The notes below the pieces were generated by a model that made no database searches, was not told where the DNA came from, and saw only the letters and a program-made list of their open reading frames with translations. Positions 13,245 to 24,135 of a stretch of 64,000 bases of DNA are shown here, piece after piece (the stretch's first letter is position 1; the number at the start of each line of letters is the position of its first letter). Made by a program: the position numbers and the translations under genes. Source of the stretch: Raffaelea ambrosiae (Eukaryota; Ascomycota; Sordariomycetes; Ophiostomatales; Ophiostomataceae); assembly GCA_002778195.1 (NCBI GenBank), contig PCDI01000001.1, positions 2,606,453-2,670,452 of the forward strand. The letters are read 5' to 3'.

Positions 13245-15255
13245 TTCGCCGGGATGCTGTGCCGTGTTAGTGGGGGATGCATGCGCGAACGAGCACGGAC
13301 GAGCAAGAACAGGCAGCACTGAGGCCGGAGACACACAGAGCCAACGGCCGGAAAACGGAGACAGAGAGAGAAAGAGAGAGAAAGAGGGAAAACAGAAAAG
13401 GGAGGCAGATCGAGCAAGCACGCACCTGCGAATGGTCGATGTTGTGCTGGAGTTCTATGGCTGGGTCGTTGGCGCTTCAGCGAAGAACAGCCTCCGTTTC
13501 CCAGCTCCTCTCGAGCCTTGAGGGCCTCTCACGCCTCTTTGTCGTACAAGCGTGGCCTCGACGAGGCGGCCGCGCACGGCTGCCAGACAGGATATCTGTC
13601 AATTCGGGCGAAGAAACCGCATAGTAGCGCAGGGGTCGTGATGGCTGGCGGCTGCTGGACGTCGGACGGGCTGCGCACAGCGATGCACTGCAAGAGTGGC
13701 CTCGGGGGAGAACGCCGCGACGGGCTCTGCAGCAAGCAGAGACTGGCAGGCAGAGTGTCTCCCGAAGACACAAGGCCTCTGCACAGGGGGTGGACCGACT
13801 GGCACGGACAATCCCTCGCAAGGCAGACAGAGCAACTCAAGCCCCCCCAGCGAAGCTCGGCTGGGCAGCAGCCAAGCAAACACACGAGAATGGCGGAGAA
13901 GCCGGGCGGCAAGCGGAGGCGAGGCGATGTCAAGCGGTGCGCTGGACCGGCTCCTGCTTTGCTGGCACGCGGTGCGCTGACGGCAGCTAGAGAGTCGAAA
14001 GATCACACCGTTCGCCGCCGGGCGTGGCGCTCTCAGACAGCGGAGCTGGACGTGAATCTCAAAGAGTATTCGCGAGGCCGTTGGAGCAGCTGTGGATCGT
14101 GGAGGCGCGATAATCCGACACGTGGACAGAGAAAAAAAGAACAAAAAAAAGAGGATGCAAGCACGCAGGCAACGGTCGCATATGGCGAGTGCAGCGTACT
14201 GGTGGGCTGGGCCGGACAGCAGCGTTTTGCGGGATGTCAACGGTGTGGCCAAAAAGAGAGAGGTTGGCGTGGTGGTTTTATTTTTTTTTTTTATTGGCGA
14301 TGATGATTAAAAGGGCGGTCACGGGACGCCTAGTAGTAATACTCGGTGGCCGCTTGTGGTGGTGATAATATTACTCTGTAACTACCCTGCTTACAGTAAT
14401 TCCGGCATTGTCGTATTGGGCAACCGGTGCAACACAGTGGTACTTACAGATGGCGCAGAATGGTTCGGCAGAGGCTGCAGCGCTGCGCAAGGTCTCCTAC
14501 CAGACATGTGGCCCCCAGGGCCGGCATGGAGAGAAAGGACCTCTCGCAAGAGTCGTGGGAAGGCAAGGCAGGCTGGATGCCATGAGGATGGCTACTAACT
14601 AATAGCAACTATGTAAGATATAGTTAGTTAGTTAGTAGTTAACTACATGCAATAATACTGAGGCTCTCCAGGCACAGCACACCGCTGTCTCGGTACAGGT
14701 CAGGGTCCACCGCGCTACGGACGGCGCTGGCCAGCCTGTAATACAGCGCCCAGGCAAGACCCCGCCGAACTGGTTGTGGCAGGCCTGTCGCTGGCAGCTG
14801 CCGACAGCTGGCGGCCCCCGAAAGCTGCTGCCTTTTCCCTCCCCACCACTGGCTTGTACTGCTCCAGAAGCTAGCTCAAATTTCACGCATCACGGCTTCG
14901 TCCCAGCCAACTCTCCTCTCTCCATAGCTTCGCCCCTCTCCTGCTGCCGGCCACCGCCCCTCGCCCGCCCGCACCACGCAGCTTGCACAGCCATCCCCCC
15001 GGCTGCTTCCGTCTGGCCTAGACTGCCTGCCCTTGCCTTGTTCTTGCTTTGCTCGTCTCCCCGCAGCTTGCTCTGCCCAAACTCGCTGTTTTCCCCTGCG
15101 GCCTCCCTGCGGCTTCGAAGCTTTGCGACATATACGTGCTGCCATTGCCGGTGCCCCTGAGCTGCACCCGACCTCCTCTCGATCTAGCCCCCCCGCTTCC
15201 CGGTCTTTCATTCCCCTGATCTGCCTCTGCTGCGGCATGCAGCTCGACCGACAGC
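13245..15255. other. divergent promoter region, AT-hook gene and VMA5
   Basis: Two kilobases between divergent starts. Nearest the AT-hook gene lies a probable intron (13257-13425) in its leader or N-terminus. The middle has short CTA/TAGTTA words, including the 12-bp palindrome GTAGTTAACTAC at 14635-14646. From about 14880 to 15250 the + strand is pyrimidine-rich, the likely VMA5 promoter and leader. No other gene is supported. Confidence 0.6.
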
Positions 15256-16866
15256 ATGCCCTCTTCCGCTAGATATGCCGTCGTTTCGCTGCCCTTGCGC
15301 ATCTTCGAGTCCGGCGACATCGACCACGCCCTCTCCACGCTCCGTTCCACTGTGTCCCCAGACAATGGCTCTGTCCAGCTCTTCCCAATACCCGAATTCA
15401 AGATTGGCACCCTTGATGCGCTGGTTCAGCAGGCCGACGACCTGGTCAAGCTCGACACCAACTGCGAAGGCGTCGTCTCCCGCGTTGCTGACTCCCTGAA
15501 GTCCATTCTCGACAACGACGAAGAGAAGGCCAGCCAGCAGAAGATTGTGAACGATAGTAAGAGGAGTTCCACTGGGGGCCTGTCCCCGTCCCTGCGCGCC
15601 TATGTCCCTCCCTTCCCCATGTGTGGAAGCATAGACACTAATCATTGGTCTGTCTGCAGAGCCGACCGAACAATACCTTCAGAACTTCTCCTGGAACAAG
15701 GTCCGGTACCGCGCAGACCGGCCGCTGGGCGAGCTCATTGACACTCTCCAAAAGGCATGTATACGGCAATGCATCTTGAACTTTTGTCGTGGAAGAGCGT
15801 AATTGCTGACTGGTGGCCCCTTTGGCTATTCTGCCAATAGGAGCTCGTCAACATCGACAACGACGTCAAGGGCAAATTCACCCAGTACAACGGCGTCAAG
15901 ACCAACCTGGCTGCCCTCCAGAGAAAACAAACGTGCGTTGAGGCCTGAGACCCATCCGCTCACACTTCTCTCCTTTTCCTTTTCTGCTCTATATTTTCTT
16001 CCCCCTTTGTCTCCTCGACTATGGCAGTGTAAAGCAAAGCTAACGCAGGACACAGCGGCAACCTCACCACGAAATCGCTGACCCCCATTGTGAACCCGTC
16101 GCTCCTTGTGCAGGACTCAGAATACCTCGAAACACATCTCATCGTTGTTCCGTCTGGATCGCGGAAGGAGTTCCTTCGAGAATACGAGACTCTGGCCCCC
16201 ATGGTGGTCCCGCGGTCGGCTGTCCAGGTCGCCCAGGACGACGAGTTCACCCTCTTTGCCGTCACGACATTCAAGAAGTACAGCAATGAGTTCCTGCAGA
16301 AGGCCCGGGAGCAGAAGTGGACCCCGCGCCAATACAAGTATGTCGAGGGCGGCAGGGAGGAGGAGCAGCGTGAGCTGGACCGGGTGGCCAGGGAGGAACG
16401 CAAGGTTTGGGGAGAAGCTCTGCGGCTGGCGCGCACCGGCTGGAGTGAGAGCGTTATGGTGTGGATGCATGTCCTCACGCTGCGGGTATTTGTCGAGACT
16501 GTGCTTCGCTACGGTCTGCCGCTGGAGTTCATCAGCGTGCTGGTTAAGGTAAGCCGCAACAGAGGGTGAAGACACTGGGAGAAGATCTGGAAGAATGGGG
16601 CAGGACACAGGGGCCAGCGGCCTCCGAACCAAAGCGACGCTAACTATTTTCTCCTGCAGACATCACCCAAACTCATCAAGAAAGTCAAGAACTCTCTCGA
16701 CTCATCTTACTCGTACCTCGGCGGAAATGCGTTTGGCAGAGACAAGAAGGGCAAGATTACCAAGGACGATGCCGCGCTAACGTCTGAAATGGCCGCGGCG
16801 GGCGTTGGTTTCGGCGAGGGCAATGAGTACACGGCATATGTGTACTACGAGTTTGAATTTCCTTGA
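15256..16866 (+). CDS. VMA5: V-type H+-ATPase V1 subunit C
   Basis: Subunit C of the cytosolic V1 sector. It links the peripheral stalks to V1 and controls reversible V1-Vo assembly during acidification of the vacuole and endosomes. Five exons: 15256-15556, 15660-15754, 15841-15932, 16056-16548, 16660-16866. The phases join to 395 aa, close to the 392 aa of yeast Vma5. Family-typical segments are the N-terminus (YAVVSLPLRIF), NFSWNKVRYR just after intron 1, and the C-terminal AYVYYEFEF. Branch points CTAAT, CTGAC and CTAAC precede the acceptors of introns 1 to 4. Intron 2 has a GC donor (AAG|GCATGT). A pyrimidine-rich leader precedes the ATG. No truncation or frameshift seen. Confidence 0.95.
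15755..15840 (+). other. GC-AG intron in VMA5
   Basis: Intron 2 starts with GCATGT instead of GT and ends in CCAATAG, with GCTGAC as likely branch point. The boundaries are fixed by phase: exon 2 must end in codon AAG and exon 3 must open with GAG CTC GTC, giving the conserved Leu-Gln-Lys-Glu-Leu-Val-Asn junction. The A/C-AAG exon end pairs well with U1 snRNA, as is usual for GC donors. Confidence 0.85.
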
Positions 16867-17176
16867 GCTTGCACCAGTGGCTGTTCCGTTCTTTGCTTGA
16901 TTTTTTTTTCCCTTGTTTTCTTTTCCTGCCTTCTCTGTTGTATCTCTGCTGTCTAAGTCTATTCGCCCCTTATTTTAGTTTCCCACGGGGGAAGCGGTTG
17001 AACCGGGCCCTTTCTGGCGATATCACGGATCTTTGCATAGATGTCATCTCTCGAATTTTATAATCATCTCGTGAAAAGAAGAAAATAGCAAATATCAGAC
17101 GTCACCTGCATGTCACTTGGCCATCGTCGTCGTCGTCGTTTCCAGCGCTTTCATGGAGCACATGCATATTCGTCTT
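16867..17176. other. convergent 3' spacer
   Basis: 310 bp between the VMA5 stop codon and the APS kinase stop codon. It is T-rich on the + strand near 16900-16985. Nothing beyond presumed 3' UTRs is seen. Confidence 0.6.
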
Positions 17177-17872
17177 TCATTTCGACACCGGTGCCAGGAG
17201 GCCCTTGGCCTCGAGGTAAGCCACGATCTGGGCCACGGACTCCTCGACGGACTGCTCGTGGGTCTTGATGGTGATCTCCGGCTCGAGCGGGGCTTCGTAC
17301 GGAGCGGAGATGCCCGTGAACTCCTTGATCTCGCCGGCGCGGGCCTTCTTGTATAGGCCTTTGGGGTCGCGCTGCTCAGCCACCTCGATAGGGATGTCGA
17401 CGTAGACCTCGATGAACTCCAATGGGTCGTCACCGGCTTGGCTGGCCTGGGCGTGCAGCTCGCGCGCCACTTGGCGGTCTGCGCGGTATGGCGAGATGAA
17501 AGACGTGATCGCAATGGTGGACGAGTCGGCGAACAGCTTGGCCACCTCGGCAATGCGGCGGATGTTCTCGTTGCGGTCCTTTTCAGAGAATCCGAGGTCT
17601 TTGTTCAGGCCAAAGCGCACGTTGTCGCCGTCCAGGCGGTAGGCCGCGCGGCCCAGATGGAGCAGGTGCTGCTCAAGGGCCGTGGCTACGGTCGACTTGC
17701 CGGACGCAGACAGACCCGTGAACCAGATAGTGTAGCCCTTCTGGCCGCGAGCCTGGTTGCGCTCATGACGAGTCAGCCCGGAATGCCAGGTGATGTTTCT
17801 GTATTGCTGGTTAGTTTGGCTTGTCAAGCTTGTACGAGATCTGTTACGGTATCATGCCGCTCACGTTGCCAT
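17177..17872 (-). CDS. MET14: adenylyl-sulfate (APS) kinase
   Basis: Phosphorylates adenosine 5'-phosphosulfate with ATP to make PAPS, the second step of sulfate assimilation, in the cytosol. Two exons: 17865-17872 (only ATG GCA AC) and 17177-17798, joined across a 66-bp intron with branch point CTAAC. The protein is 209 aa, normal for fungal APS kinases, and the joined N-terminus MATNITWHSGL matches the family. The P-loop GLSASGKST lies at 31-39, followed by the DGDNVR substrate-binding motif and KDRNENIRR. The first intron's position explains why a longer in-frame Met upstream (17827) is not the start. The gene is convergent with VMA5. A sulfur-control regulator would be expected, but I did not identify its site. 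Confidence 0.95.
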
Positions 17873-18309
17873 TGTGCCTCCGTCGAGGGATCGTGTCCGT
17901 CTGCTTTCTTCTGTCGGGAGCGAAGATTGACAGGATGCGACAGGGTTTGCGCAGGAAGTGTCACTTTGTTCGACTGTCTTTGGCAAAATCGACTTGAAGT
18001 CTGATACTGGCTTTTGTAGCTACTTCAAGATGCGTTGTATGGCAGGCTGGTCTGGAGCATGTGGGGCTCTTCTAGCACGTCATCCAGTCTAAACCCCAGA
18101 AAAGGGAAATTGTGGGCCATGGGCTCTTGGTTTCACAGCAGAATTGCCAGCAGTATTAATGAACCAAGTAAGTTGATACAATTCAGTTGACTATTCAAAT
18201 ACATGTGTTATTACAGGCTGAGAAAACACTGAACGCAAATGCAGACTGCCAAGCATGTCCATCTGTCTGTCTGTCTTGTACGCATCCGGATGAATATCTC
18301 GTGTCTGGG
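17873..18309. promoter_or_regulatory. APS kinase upstream region
   Basis: 437 bp between the APS kinase ATG and the stop of the GPI-anchored protein gene, both on the minus strand. It must hold the APS kinase promoter and the 3' UTR of the upstream gene. No specific operator recognised. Confidence 0.5.
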
Positions 18310-18734
18310 TCACAAAAAAATGCCGACAGCCAGAGCCAGCCCGGCAATTGTGACCAGGCCCGTCGTGCCAGGGCCGAAAGACGCCGGTGCTCCGTTCACA
18401 GTCGCGGCGCTCGTCGAAGATGCATCCGCAGTCGCTGTAGCTGACGCCGTCGTGGAGCTGCCGGTCCCGGCGGCTGTTTTTGTAGAGTTTCTCCCGCTGC
18501 GTGTGTGGGTCTTTGTCGATGTGGAATTTTTGGCAGAGACACCCGTCCCGGTTGACTTGCTTTTGTGTGTTTTGGTAGTGGACAACGACGTAGTTGAGGT
18601 AGATTCCAGGCTTGGTGAGCTCTAGTTTGTCTGATTAGTCTTCATCTGCTGACTAGGCTCTCTGTATTGTTCGAGCTCACCTGGGCAACTGCAACAGTCG
18701 CGAGAGCAAGCATTGCCACGGATGAGAACTTCAT
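18310..18734 (-). CDS. small Ser/Thr-rich GPI-anchored surface protein
   Basis: Two exons, 18681-18734 and 18310-18621, joined across a 59-bp intron with CTAAT branch point, give 121 aa. Exon 1 encodes a complete signal peptide (MKFSSVAMLALATVAVAQ, cleavage likely near Ala17-Gln18). The mature part is Ser/Thr/Lys-rich with several Asn-X-Ser/Thr sites, typical of an O-mannosylated wall or membrane stalk. The C-terminus has small residues (Asn-Gly-Ala, a likely omega site), a short spacer, then a hydrophobic tail ending ALAVGIFL, as required for GPI attachment. No catalytic domain and no family recognised. A TATATA element lies about 150 bp upstream of the ATG. Confidence 0.8.
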
Positions 18735-19883
18735 CTTAATAGCTTGGTTTGAGAATTTTGCAAAAGCGGATACAAATTGTACTTTTCTGGCTTGGATGTC
18801 GATCTTGTCTTTTGGCTCTTTGGTCTGGCTCCTTGGTCTGGGGAACGGAATGTGCTCATTGTGCTGAGAGTCCATCTGCTATATATGCACGACGCGAGCA
18901 ACCCAGCACCAGTCCTTGGTGCAATACCAACGGAGTAATACCACGAACTGAGCCACGGCGTTCATGGTCCCCTTTCGGCACGTCACCGGTCATCGTGAAC
19001 AGAAATAGAGTTGTGGACACAAATTCCTAAATGGCGGTATATGCCGACGGCTACCCAGGAGAAAACCATGCTGTCGGCCACAGGCATTAAAATCACTGCG
19101 TCGATCCGGTATATGCGTTACCAAGAATAGCTCTCTGGTGGTCCCGCTGCATGTGTGTCTCTCCACCAGTCAAGGGGGAGCGAAACGTCTACGTACTCTG
19201 TGGCGTTTCAAACATCTCCACGCTCACAATGCGTCGCTGCAGACACAGACACAACCAATGCAGTTAGTTGTCAGAAGCATGGAAAGGCGTACTATGCCAG
19301 AGTATCTGGAAGAAACATTAGTAAGAAGCTTATATCGCGCTTTCTGGACCTTGTTTTGGCAGATTCCTCGGCTGTGAACTGGCTAGACCTGGACAATAGT
19401 CTGTCGCAGTGATCCTTGGCTCTGGGACGGATTGCCGGATTGGCAAGCCATCTTCTGGTTCGCCCAGTGTAAGCTCCGCTCGTAACTTTGTGCACAATGT
19501 ATGCCCAAATGGAGCACGACGGTCGGCACATATGCTAATTGTGGTTGGGTAGTAGAGCAGCCCTCCGAAGTAGTTTCTGAAGCTTGCCATTGAAAAGTGT
19601 CAATGACCGACCTTCGTTTACGATACACGAATTTTCTCAAATCTGTTCGACTAGGGGGACATTCTTGTGTGGAGTCTAATTGGCCTCTTTCCTTGCCATA
19701 TCAGATGACGAGGCAAACAGGCTCAGTGGCGCTTTTGTTTCAAATCGCATTCTAAAGACGCAACCCTGCAACGTAGGCCTGCCTAAATCAGACAAAAAAT
19801 GAACAAACAAGTGCAATTGCGCCTCCCTTGCATTGGTCCCGAATTAGAACCCCAGAAAGCAACGTTGCAAGCTGGACCTGGAA
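18735..19883. other. spacer between MSH5 and GPI-protein gene
   Basis: 1.15 kb holding the promoter of the GPI-protein gene and the MSH5 3' region. Base composition is more AT-rich than the flanking genes. Open frames on both strands are short and give no recognisable protein. Confidence 0.55.
18880..18887 (-). promoter_or_regulatory. candidate TATA box of the GPI-protein gene
   Basis: The minus strand reads CATATATAG about 145-155 bp upstream of the ATG at 18734, a plausible TATA distance for a fungal gene with a short leader. No transcription start is known. Confidence 0.35.
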
Positions 19884-22800
19884 CTACTGACTTTGCTGGT
19901 TCCCGAGAATATGCTGGAGCATGTCCCTAGGCGATTTCCACCTTTGTCGGCAAGACTGTTCGTCCCCCAGTTCTTGTAGAAATTTGCGTGCCTGTCTCTC
20001 GTCGGCTTGCAGTCTTGCAGCCTCTCCGGGAGCCATCTTCAAGCAAATCTTCTCCAAGAGCGCTCCTCGCGCCAGGGACTCAGAGACGCGGTTGGCCCTC
20101 TCGACGACGGCCTTGTCGACCCCGTTTATAGCAGCACAGTGGCATCCGAAACTTTCTGCGCTGCGGCCCTTTCGCAGTTCATAGCGAAACTTCACCTTAT
20201 CCTCAGTCTGCGATGCCTCTGGATCAATAGTGACACTCATATGGGCTAGCCCAAGGCGCGGATTCTGCAGAAGAAACCCATTCTCAAATAGCTCATGGAG
20301 ATGTGTAGCAGCCAACACCCTCGGAGTACGCTCCGCACCTGGGCCAACAAAATGGTCGAGAAGCGCTTCGAATAGCGCTGCGCCGTCTGTCGGGGTTGTT
20401 CCTTTGCCAAACTCGTCAATAAGTACCAGGCTTCGCGGCGAAGCGAAGTTGACAGAAAAGGCAGCCTGGCGAAGATCAACACCGAAAGCACTCTCGTCCC
20501 GAGATACGGTTTCTCTTGTCGTGATTCTGGTGAGAATTCGGTCAGTTACGCCGATAGTGGCTTCCGCTGCTGGGACAAAGCTCCCGACGTGGGCCATGTA
20601 GACAGTTATGGCCACTTGCTTGAGGTATACGCTCTTCCCGGAATGGTTAGGACCTGTCAGAATAAGTGCACTGGGCTCTTCTCGAACGGCCAGCATATCC
20701 ACTTCATTCGTGCCAGTCAGCGCCGTACCACCTGCAACTAGCCTGCAGTCGTTGGGAACAAAGGAACCGACAGTCCGCTCCTGCAAAATATGGCGACCCC
20801 CCCGAATGTGGACAACGCTGCTGGACGTCATTTGCGGGCATGTGAGGTCAAATTTTCTTGCACCGGATGCAAGGGCCATAAAACAATCGAGTTCCCCCAC
20901 TGTCTCAGATGCGGCCACAAAATGGCCCTCGTCTTTCAGGAGGTCCAGTCCAAGTTGGTGAAGGATATCGACCTCAATCTCTATAGTCAGACCAGGCCAG
21001 ATTAGAACCAGTGCGGGGAAACAGTTGTACAACAGGAGAAGCGGGAGAAGGTAAACAGATGCGTGATGAGACAAATACCATACCAATGATTCGACCAGCC
21101 AGGTCACCATACTCTTCATCAAGGCTTTCCATTTCAGATGTCTTGAAGTAAAACAAGCCATCCTCATCAAATGCCTCCTCCCACAGGTCGAATCTGGATC
21201 CAATCTCGCTGTTCTGGTATCCTTCAACCCGGGGGTCTGTAGTAGCAATGGTGAGATAGCCCATCTGCGGATGGTAAATACTCCCAACGATAATATTGCG
21301 CAGCTGTGCAGGAAGTCTTTGCCTATACTCGTCACAAATGGAACTGAGGCGATCCTGAAGGATGCCGTACGCGTCTCTGCAGTTGTCAAGATCCTGGCTC
21401 ACTCCTGTATTGACGATGGTGCGGTCTGCCAGCTTGGACTCGGAGAAGTCAATGGTTTGCTTGATTTTCAAACCAATGGCGGACAGGACTTCACATCGCA
21501 CCTCGTTGAACTCCTTTTGAGTTTGCCTGTTAGTTGTCTGAAGCGTTAGGTGCAGACAAGAATATTTACGATATACGATACCTTGATGATTGTATTGGGG
21601 CGGCCGCGGAACATGTTCTTCGCCAATTGAAAAAATTCAACAGAATTGCTGCAAAAGCCCAGCAAGGTCAACCACGTCCCCTGGTTCACGCATCCACGAC
21701 CTCCTGGTGCGAGCACACCTTTTCGAATGCGAAGTAAGGGTGGTTGTATGTTTTTGACCCTCTTCAGAGCAGCTCTCATCGAGGCAACAGACACCTCATT
21801 TGCCCTGTCAAGCAATATAGACAGAGCCTCATGGCGGCCGGCTATAACAGACAGGTCGATACTGGGACGAAGGAAGACCTCGCGAAGTCTGGCTCGTCCT
21901 TGAGCAGTGAGAGCCAAAGAATTGAATAAGTCGAATACCGATTGAACACCCTTTGTATCGTCAACATCCCTGTTTGCGCCACGGTGTTGCGTATTCTGTC
22001 TCCCATCAGGACGGAAAATCTGCAATGCCAACATTGTGTCGGCTGTAACAAACATGCAGTCTTTGTGTGTGATCATTTGGACCGAGCTGATGCGGAAGGG
22101 CAAGGCATCTTCCACCCCAGAGACCGGCGTCTGTTTCAAAAAACACACAAGAGCATTGGCGCAGCCAAGCTAAGAGAAAAAACGGAAAGTGAGAATTATT
22201 GTCCCATTTCGTCGTCCCCGAATCCAAGCAACTTTGGTGGATGTGGACGAGACTTACGGCGATAGGACTGTCAAGGTTGATGCGAGCTCCCAGACGCATT
22301 AGATTATTGCGTCGATGGACTGGTCGGCATTGCCCGTCCACTGCTTCCACATCCATCTCCTCTGTGGCCGTGGCAAATGCAGTGTCATTTGACAACGAGT
22401 GCAGGTTGCTAAGGCTGGCTAGGCATTCTTTGCCGGACTCGACGTCAAAGTCTGAAGACACGACACAGCGAAGTCTGAATGTCCCGAGGCCGCCACTTGC
22501 TGCACATAGATTGTCAGCTCGCCAGTCGTATAACTATGTGAGTAAATAAACAACTGCATGCACATGAAGAAAAAAAAAATTGTACCTAAGTCGCCATCGC
22601 TAGAGTTCTGCGACAGTCGTTCGAGATGCGCAGCGAAATGCTCAGGCGCGCGGCTAGGGATGATTATTGCGGTCGGCTGTGTTTGTAGGAGAAGGGACTC
22701 GACTACTTCCAAGCCAGTGATACGTGTGTCCTCGTGGAGATACAGCGTCTCGCTGGCAGCTGAAAAATACGAGCAACCGACAACGCCGTTGTTTTTCATT

Positions 22801-23129
22801 TCTAAAGCCATCGTAACTTCGTCACTGTCCTCACATCGGTCATCCAGAGGATGGTCAGGATGAAGATGGGATGCTCGCGTGAATGGTGACGAGATCTCAT
22901 CGGTGCCTGCAGCCCGGGGTGCATTGTACGGAGAGTATCGCGACTGCGACGGAGACGCCGAGCCGACAGACAGCTGCCTAGGGCGCAAGTTTGGTCGTCC
23001 ATGGCTCGCCAAGGTCGAATCGCTGCGTGAAGATTCCTGGTTTAAATGGGTAGGTGCTTGTCTAATTGACGGCATTGGGGTTATAGAAGATGATGGCCTG
23101 AATTGGCCGTATCTTCGTTTGGGAGCCAT
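19884..23129 (-). CDS. MSH5: meiotic MutS homologue MSH5
   Basis: MSH5 pairs with MSH4 (MutS-gamma) to stabilise recombination intermediates and promote meiotic crossovers; it does no mismatch repair. Five exons: 22586-23129, 22258-22499, 21582-22169, 21084-21537, 19884-20980. They join in phase to 974 aa (yeast Msh5 is 901). The N-terminal ~110 aa is Ser/Arg-rich and disordered. Then come the MutS connector, lever and clamp regions. The ATPase domain has Walker A TGPNHSGKS at about 718-726, Walker B LVLIDEFGKGT at about 793-803, and a conserved signature-region motif near RDESAFGVDLRQAAFSV. The MutS I mismatch-recognition Phe-X-Glu motif is not seen, as expected for MSH5. ATG 23129 begins MAPKRRYGQF. 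All motifs are intact, so the gene looks functional. Confidence 0.95.
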
Positions 23130-23623
23130 CACTGCTGCGTTCGGGTCCGTCTTGATGATGAAAGGGGCAGCAGAAGAAATCGGGTTTCTGATGCTCGCCA
23201 GGCCAAGAAATACAAATCGTGTTCTTTTCACAGCGTTGTCCCGTTCCAGGGAAGGAGCGACCGAATTGCTGCAATCGTACCTTCCCCGACGTGCACCTCG
23301 CGAAATTATCGCCGGTATCTGCATGAGCCACATATCTGGCCTGTGACCCTCGACCTTGCAATGGCTGTAGTAATGGGCAATGGATTGAACACGGCTGCAC
23401 CGGGTTTACAATACTGAAAATAGTTGGATAGGGTTGGCGAGCGCAAAAACAAAAATGACTTGGTATGCTCGATGCTAAGCTGTCTAGAATCTGGAGAGCT
23501 CTGGAGAGCGGCACGACAATGACCATGGGCACGTCGGGCATGGCGGGCTTCTCTCTACCAGAAGAAGCACGTAGTGCTATGTGATTTGAGGCGGCTGCGT
23601 GGTAGTTAGCTACCACACTGCGT
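23130..23623. promoter_or_regulatory. MSH5 upstream region
   Basis: 494 bp between the MSH5 ATG and the EMC5 stop, both genes on the minus strand. It holds the MSH5 promoter; no specific meiotic element (such as a URS1-like site) was identified. A short inverted repeat, TGGTAGTTAGCTACCA, lies at 23600-23615. Confidence 0.5.
23600..23615. repeat. 16-bp perfect palindrome
   Basis: TGGTAGTTAGCTACCA: left arm TGGTAG and right arm CTACCA are exact inverted complements around a TTAG centre. It sits just after the EMC5 stop codon (23624) on the minus-strand 3' side and could act as part of its 3' end or simply be one of the window's many CTA-rich palindromic words. Confidence 0.5.
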
Positions 23624-24135
23624 CTATTTCCCGCCGCTCGCTCTCGCCCAGTCCCCAAAATCCTTCCTCTGCTTGCGAATGTCGATGAAGCCCGGGCGGG
23701 TCTCGAGGAAGCGGAATGGGTTTCCGATAAAGTCCTTTGCGACCTCACCGTCAGCGGTTCTGGCGCCATCCTGGCCCTCCCGCTCGATCTTTCCTGCCCA
23801 AGCATGCCATTGAATGGGCCTGAGATTGTGTGTTCCGAGGACTAGGCCGAGACTCGTGATGAAGAGAGCGACGATGGTCTCGATGGAAATGTCGATGGGA
23901 AGGGAGGTGGAGGTTGGCTGCGCGCCGGCAGCGGTGCGGAATGACTCCAGTGTGGCGTATTCTTGAGCCGAATAGCATCTGTTGGACAATGTGAGAAAAC
24001 GGTTCGATGATGCCCGCAGAGTGCCCATCGGCGGTGCATTCAGAAGAAAGAAAGTACTGCTGGCAAGAGGTGGACATACGCATGGGCTAGCAAGACAAGG
24101 CCAAAGGCCGTTGTCAGCTTTGAGGTCCAGGTCAT
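23624..24135 (-). CDS. EMC5: ER membrane complex subunit 5
   Basis: Subunit of the EMC insertase, which inserts tail-anchored and some multipass proteins into the ER membrane; the family is also called membrane magnesium transporter (MMGT). Exons 24080-24135 and 23624-23978 join across a 101-bp intron to 136 aa, normal for fungal EMC5. Two membrane segments are visible: residues about 5-25 (TTAFGLVLLAHACYSA, split by the intron) and about 47-68 (IETIVALFITSLGLVLG). They are followed by a cytosolic tail with the typical RPGFIDIRKQRKDF end. The start ATG 24135 (MTWTSKLTT) makes TM1 complete; longer upstream frames read through the spacer and are not credible. Confidence 0.9.

Noticed and set aside
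17799..17827. In-frame Met at 17827 as start of APS kinase
   Set aside because: It lies inside the first intron; splicing to the 8-base exon gives the family's conserved N-terminus.
23130..23333. Upstream extension of MSH5 to 23333
   Set aside because: The extra residues are unrelated to MSH5 and lie in the promoter; ATG 23129 starts a basic N-terminus with fitting context.
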